Assembly: GCA_020284085.1 (NCBI GenBank)
Contig: JACEVL010000517.1
Span: forward strand, 825,001 to 889,000
Reading direction: 5' to 3'
Source of the DNA: Aporrectodea caliginosa
Lineage: Eukaryota; Annelida; Clitellata; Crassiclitellata; Lumbricidae
DNA: 64,000 nt
Shown here: piece after piece, positions 62,481 through 64,000 of the stretch
Numbering within the stretch: the first letter of the stretch is position 1
Layout of the letters: the number at the start of each line of letters is the position of its first letter
Made by a program: the position numbers and the translations under genes
The notes under the pieces: generated by a model
Told to the model about the DNA's origin: nothing
What the model saw: only the letters and a program-made list of their open reading frames with translations
The model's database searches: none

Positions 62481-62875
62481 ATATAGACTTGACAGGGTTT
62501 CAGCTGCAGCTGATGGGGCTACAGAAGTCATCAGATTAGATCACATTAGGTCACATTAGATCAGATTATATCAGGCAGAGCAGATGAATTGACATTACCT
62601 ACAGAGTATCCAGGTTGATTTCACTCGGCTACTAATGTTTTTCTCGTCTATTAACACATATCATATGTAAGTAAACACTTACATGATATCATGCCTATAC
62701 ATGTATTAGGGTGTTTTTAGCGTACATGTGATATTTTCAACTAAAAGATTTTTTACCGGCCTGTTCGAATTATCATGCCAATTCATGTACGAACTCCATA
62801 TCCGATAGCCTATAATAGGTGAGCATTTAGAACTTGCGCAAGGCGACCGAAAATACAAGAGAGAGAGAGAGAGGT
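62481..62875. other. Unannotated stretch
   Basis: A TTAGATCACATTAGGTCACA repeat lies near 62535-62575, and a GAGAGA run just before 62872. No gene is seen. Confidence 0.5.
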
Positions 62876-63154
62876 ATGGCAAGATCAACAGCAGTTGCGG
62901 AGCGTGAGGAACGTTATCGTGCAAGCACAGCTGTAGCGACGGAAGTTCCTCTGTTGGAAACGTCATTTGACGAGGAGGTGTCATCAGCTATAGCTCAGAA
63001 AAAAGCCAGAACCGTCGACGTCTGCTTTGCCACAAAGCGACGAATGCGAACAATCTGTGTAGTTACTCGTGATGCTGCAACAGCTCTAGATCGCACCAAA
63101 ACCAGCAGCTGGAAAGCCTCTCATATTCTATCTGCTCTCGCTGCATCCAATCTA
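62876..63154 (+). pseudogene. Unknown ORF fragment interrupted by a Tc1/mariner element
   Basis: A 93-codon frame starts at the ATG at 62876 and is open up to the TA target of the insertion. Beyond the element the same frame continues open from 63754 for about 13 codons. It has an acidic segment (LLETSFDEEVSSAI) followed by TKRRMRTICVVTRDAATALDR. I have a weak impression of similar text in uncharacterised proteins of cnidarians and insects, but I assign no function. Confidence 0.4.
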
Positions 63155-63751
63155 CACGGTGATTCAATAAAAAGTAAGCCAAACTTTATAAACAGATATT
63201 AAAACTTGAACTATATTTTATTAATAATTTTTCAAAATAAAAATATGCGTATATTTACTTTTTTATTTTAATGACTTCCGGTTTATATTTCCTACTCAAA
63301 AAGCAGACGATAATTAATACGATAGAAAACATAAACAAGAAACTAGCCATTTCCGAAAAAATGCCTTTGAGTAAAGAAGATTTACACATGAGAAAAGGTT
63401 TGAGGGAATCCAAGAATTACAGCAGCCGTCAATTTCTACGAGAGTTTCCAGAAAACATTGGACCATAAGCTGATTAGATAAATTGCTTCGAAAAATTAGT
63501 GTAACAGGATCAGTCGAGCGCGTCATTGGTAGTGATAGACGACGGTCATCGCGCACTGAAGAAAACGTTGCCCTTGTCAACGATGCTGTTGCCCAATGGC
63601 GCCAACGCCTCCAGGCTTGCGTGCAAGCAGAAGGAGGACAATCAAACCATACTACTGAGAGTTTCTTCACAAAAATATGAAATACTGTTTTCAAGTTAGA
63701 AGTACTTATATGAAATACAAAGTTTGGCTTACTTTTAATTGAATCACGGTG
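63155..63751 (+). mobile_element. Internally deleted Tc1/mariner-like (IS630) element
   Basis: The 597-base element has about 33-base inverted ends (CACGGTGATTCAATAAAAAG and its partner) next to TA on both sides (63153-63154 and 63752-63753). Inside, 63361-63468 encodes a transposase N-terminus (KEDLHMRKGLRESKNYSSRQ), continuing after a frame change as KLLRKISVTGSVERVIGSD. The C-terminus, NDAVAQWRQRLQACVQAEGG, follows directly. The catalytic DDE core is deleted. Confidence 0.82.
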
Positions 63752-63753
63752 TA

Positions 63754-64000
63754 CGTGCAGAACTAGCTGGTGAGTTGATCATCGGTCCTTGAGCGATCCA
63801 TCGCGCAAGGAAAGATAACCGCGGAGCCCTGGCAGCAGTGATTAGTGAATCCTAATAGGTGCAGATAGATGGAGGGATGGAGGGATGGTGAGATGGATGA
63901 ACAAATGGGTGGAAGAATGAAGAGATATAGGAACATATGACGGACGGTCAAACGCACGATTGGTGGGAGAGATACAGAGATAGAGAGATAGAGAGCGAAG
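63754..64000. other. Unannotated right end
   Basis: Short GGATG and GAGATAGA repeats. No gene is seen. Confidence 0.5.

Overview
This is eukaryotic nuclear DNA, most likely from a marine invertebrate animal. The evidence is a spliced LIM/transglutaminase-like gene with GT-AG introns, very long microsatellites, tRNA-derived SINEs, LINE tails ending in a GCGCTATATAAAT-type motif, hAT, Tc1/mariner and Harbinger remnants, and two integrated Polinton-type virus-like elements. The frequent AGGCCTA word recalls deuterostome genomes such as echinoderms, but the sequence does not fix the species.

Layout. 1-~8290: right-hand part of a Polinton/adintovirus-like element. It carries the start of an integrase that runs off the left edge, a PLA2-like protein, packaging ATPase, penton, a frameshifted core-like gene, a dUTPase-fold protein, three structural or unknown proteins, the major capsid protein and an N-terminal-only DNA-polymerase-type gene. 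8290-10485: microsatellites, a LINE tail and a GC-rich flank. 10486-17547: a second, unrelated and complete Polinton of only 7,062 bp. It has 693-700 bp terminal inverted repeats and an 8-bp target duplication (GTTGCTTT). It encodes protease, major capsid, penton, two core-like proteins, integrase, a conserved Polinton protein and an IAP-type RING protein, but no polymerase or ATPase. It lies beside a Harbinger transposase remnant. 17548-29900: mostly repeats, plus a two-exon secreted peptide precursor (21582-25162). 29922-38090: a nine-exon LIM + coiled-coil + transglutaminase-like (LTD-1/hillarin/KY) gene with a hAT MITE in one intron.

38640-44155 and 51540-57360 are two copies of one ~5.6 kb segment. 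Each carries an intronless gene that fuses ankyrin repeats to a Mab-21/cGAS-like nucleotidyltransferase domain in which the GS motif and three catalytic Asp are visible. This looks like a cGAS-like receptor (cGLR) locus. Each copy has its own frameshifts, and each copy is intact where the other is broken, so the ancestral long frame is well supported. Between the copies lie a foldback element with a nested hAT MITE, found only next to copy 1, and a satellite-bearing inverted-repeat element. 57360-64000: LINE reverse-transcriptase fragments in inverted orientation, an AACTAAA minisatellite, a dispersed repeat, an unknown ORF fragment and an internally deleted Tc1/mariner element inserted into it.

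The strongest candidates for unusual biology are the ankyrin-cGLR tandem locus, the minimal Polinton that lacks polymerase and ATPase but carries a RING gene, and a textbook A AAA AAC slippery heptamer placing the integrase of the first element in the -1 frame of its PLA2 gene.
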